A stretch of DNA of 64,000 bases from a bacterium (GTDB taxonomy: Bacteria; RBG-13-66-14): positions 31,034-95,033 of the forward strand of contig DATKYS010000031.1 of the NCBI GenBank assembly GCA_035528375.1, given 5' to 3'. Positions 63,900 to 64,000 of the stretch are shown here, piece after piece. Numbering within the stretch: position 1 is the first letter of the stretch; every line of letters starts with the position of its first letter. The notes under the pieces are model-generated. The model saw nothing but the letters and a program-made list of their open reading frames with translations, had not been told where the DNA came from and made no database searches. A program made the position numbers and the translations under genes.

Positions 63900-64000
63900 C
63901 CGGAACTTCAAGGGGCGGATGGGCTGCAAGGAGGCCCAGATAATCCTGGCTTAGCCCGCCACCGTGGCCGCCTCGGCCGTGGCGGGCGTGGTCACCGACC
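63900..64000 (+). pseudogene. Truncated second copy of the LeuC-like gene 3' end
   Basis: 101 bases at the window edge align without gaps to 63464-63564 (offset 436) with about 5 differences. One pair of changes turns GCCTCG into GCTTAG, an in-frame stop. No start or N-terminal part precedes it. The copy may continue beyond the window. Confidence 0.8.

Overview
The window is GC-rich, densely coded DNA from what looks like an uncultivated, probably anaerobic, Gram-negative bacterium. Many products carry lipoboxes or signal peptides, one carries a FlgD/Por-type C-terminal sorting-like domain, and several intergenic gaps are filled with GC-rich inverted repeats. Heterodisulfide-reductase-type (Hdr) genes point to anaerobic, ferredoxin- or flavin-linked metabolism. 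A candidate-phylum lineage (for example Coatesbacteria-like) would fit, but this is inference and no rRNA or tRNA gene is present to test it.

Layout. 1-3.7 kb: end of a surface protein, then a DUF58 / BatA-type von Willebrand pair. 3.8-10.9 kb: a 1344-residue multi-GAF histidine kinase, a GH57 glycoside hydrolase and a polysaccharide deacetylase, overlapping start to stop. 11-16.5 kb: a large secreted protein, uvrC, a probable structured RNA on the minus strand (6S-like fold) and a ClC-type channel. 16.8-23.7 kb (minus): queA-GNAT-aminotransferase V, then two paralogous membrane proteins joining a prohibitin-like domain to an alkaline-phosphatase-superfamily domain. 23.9-30.1 kb: an ethylbenzene-dehydrogenase-like lipoprotein, a Crp/Fnr regulator, a GNAT, a methyltransferase, carbamate kinase, recF and Hsp20. 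30.2-41 kb: lon, two tandem Na+/Ca2+ exchangers, a convergent pair of paralogous lipoproteins, a DUF2207-like membrane protein with a Cys-Ala tail, small membrane proteins and a UMF1-type transporter.

41.4-48.7 kb is the most striking block. One promoter (TTTACA-N17-TGG-TACAAT type) precedes dsrE, tusA, an mvhD-like gene, an hdrA carrying an inserted GltD/NADPH module, a second hdrA, a small winged-helix gene, hdrC and a half-length hdrB. Together they could form an NAD(P)H-linked Hdr complex served by persulfide carriers instead of CoM/CoB thiols. 49.2-53.5 kb (minus): argF, an isochorismatase-like hydrolase, a thioredoxin-reductase-like flavoprotein, an RlmN-like radical SAM enzyme and ispH. 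53.6-60.9 kb: pcm, a degenerate universal stress protein, a secreted FG-GAP-like protein, acyl-CoA synthetase, three lipoproteins (two of them a recent duplication) and an isocitrate/isopropylmalate dehydrogenase. 61-64 kb: a V4R protein, DUF3467, a LeuC/aconitase-type dehydratase, an AT-richer zinc-ribbon gene and a broken second copy of the dehydratase 3' end.

Regulation. Many promoters share an extended -10 (TGC-TATACT or TGG-TATAAT) with a weak or absent -35. uvrC and recF have their start codons 6-7 bases after the -10 and are probably transcribed leaderless. Rho-independent terminators are common.
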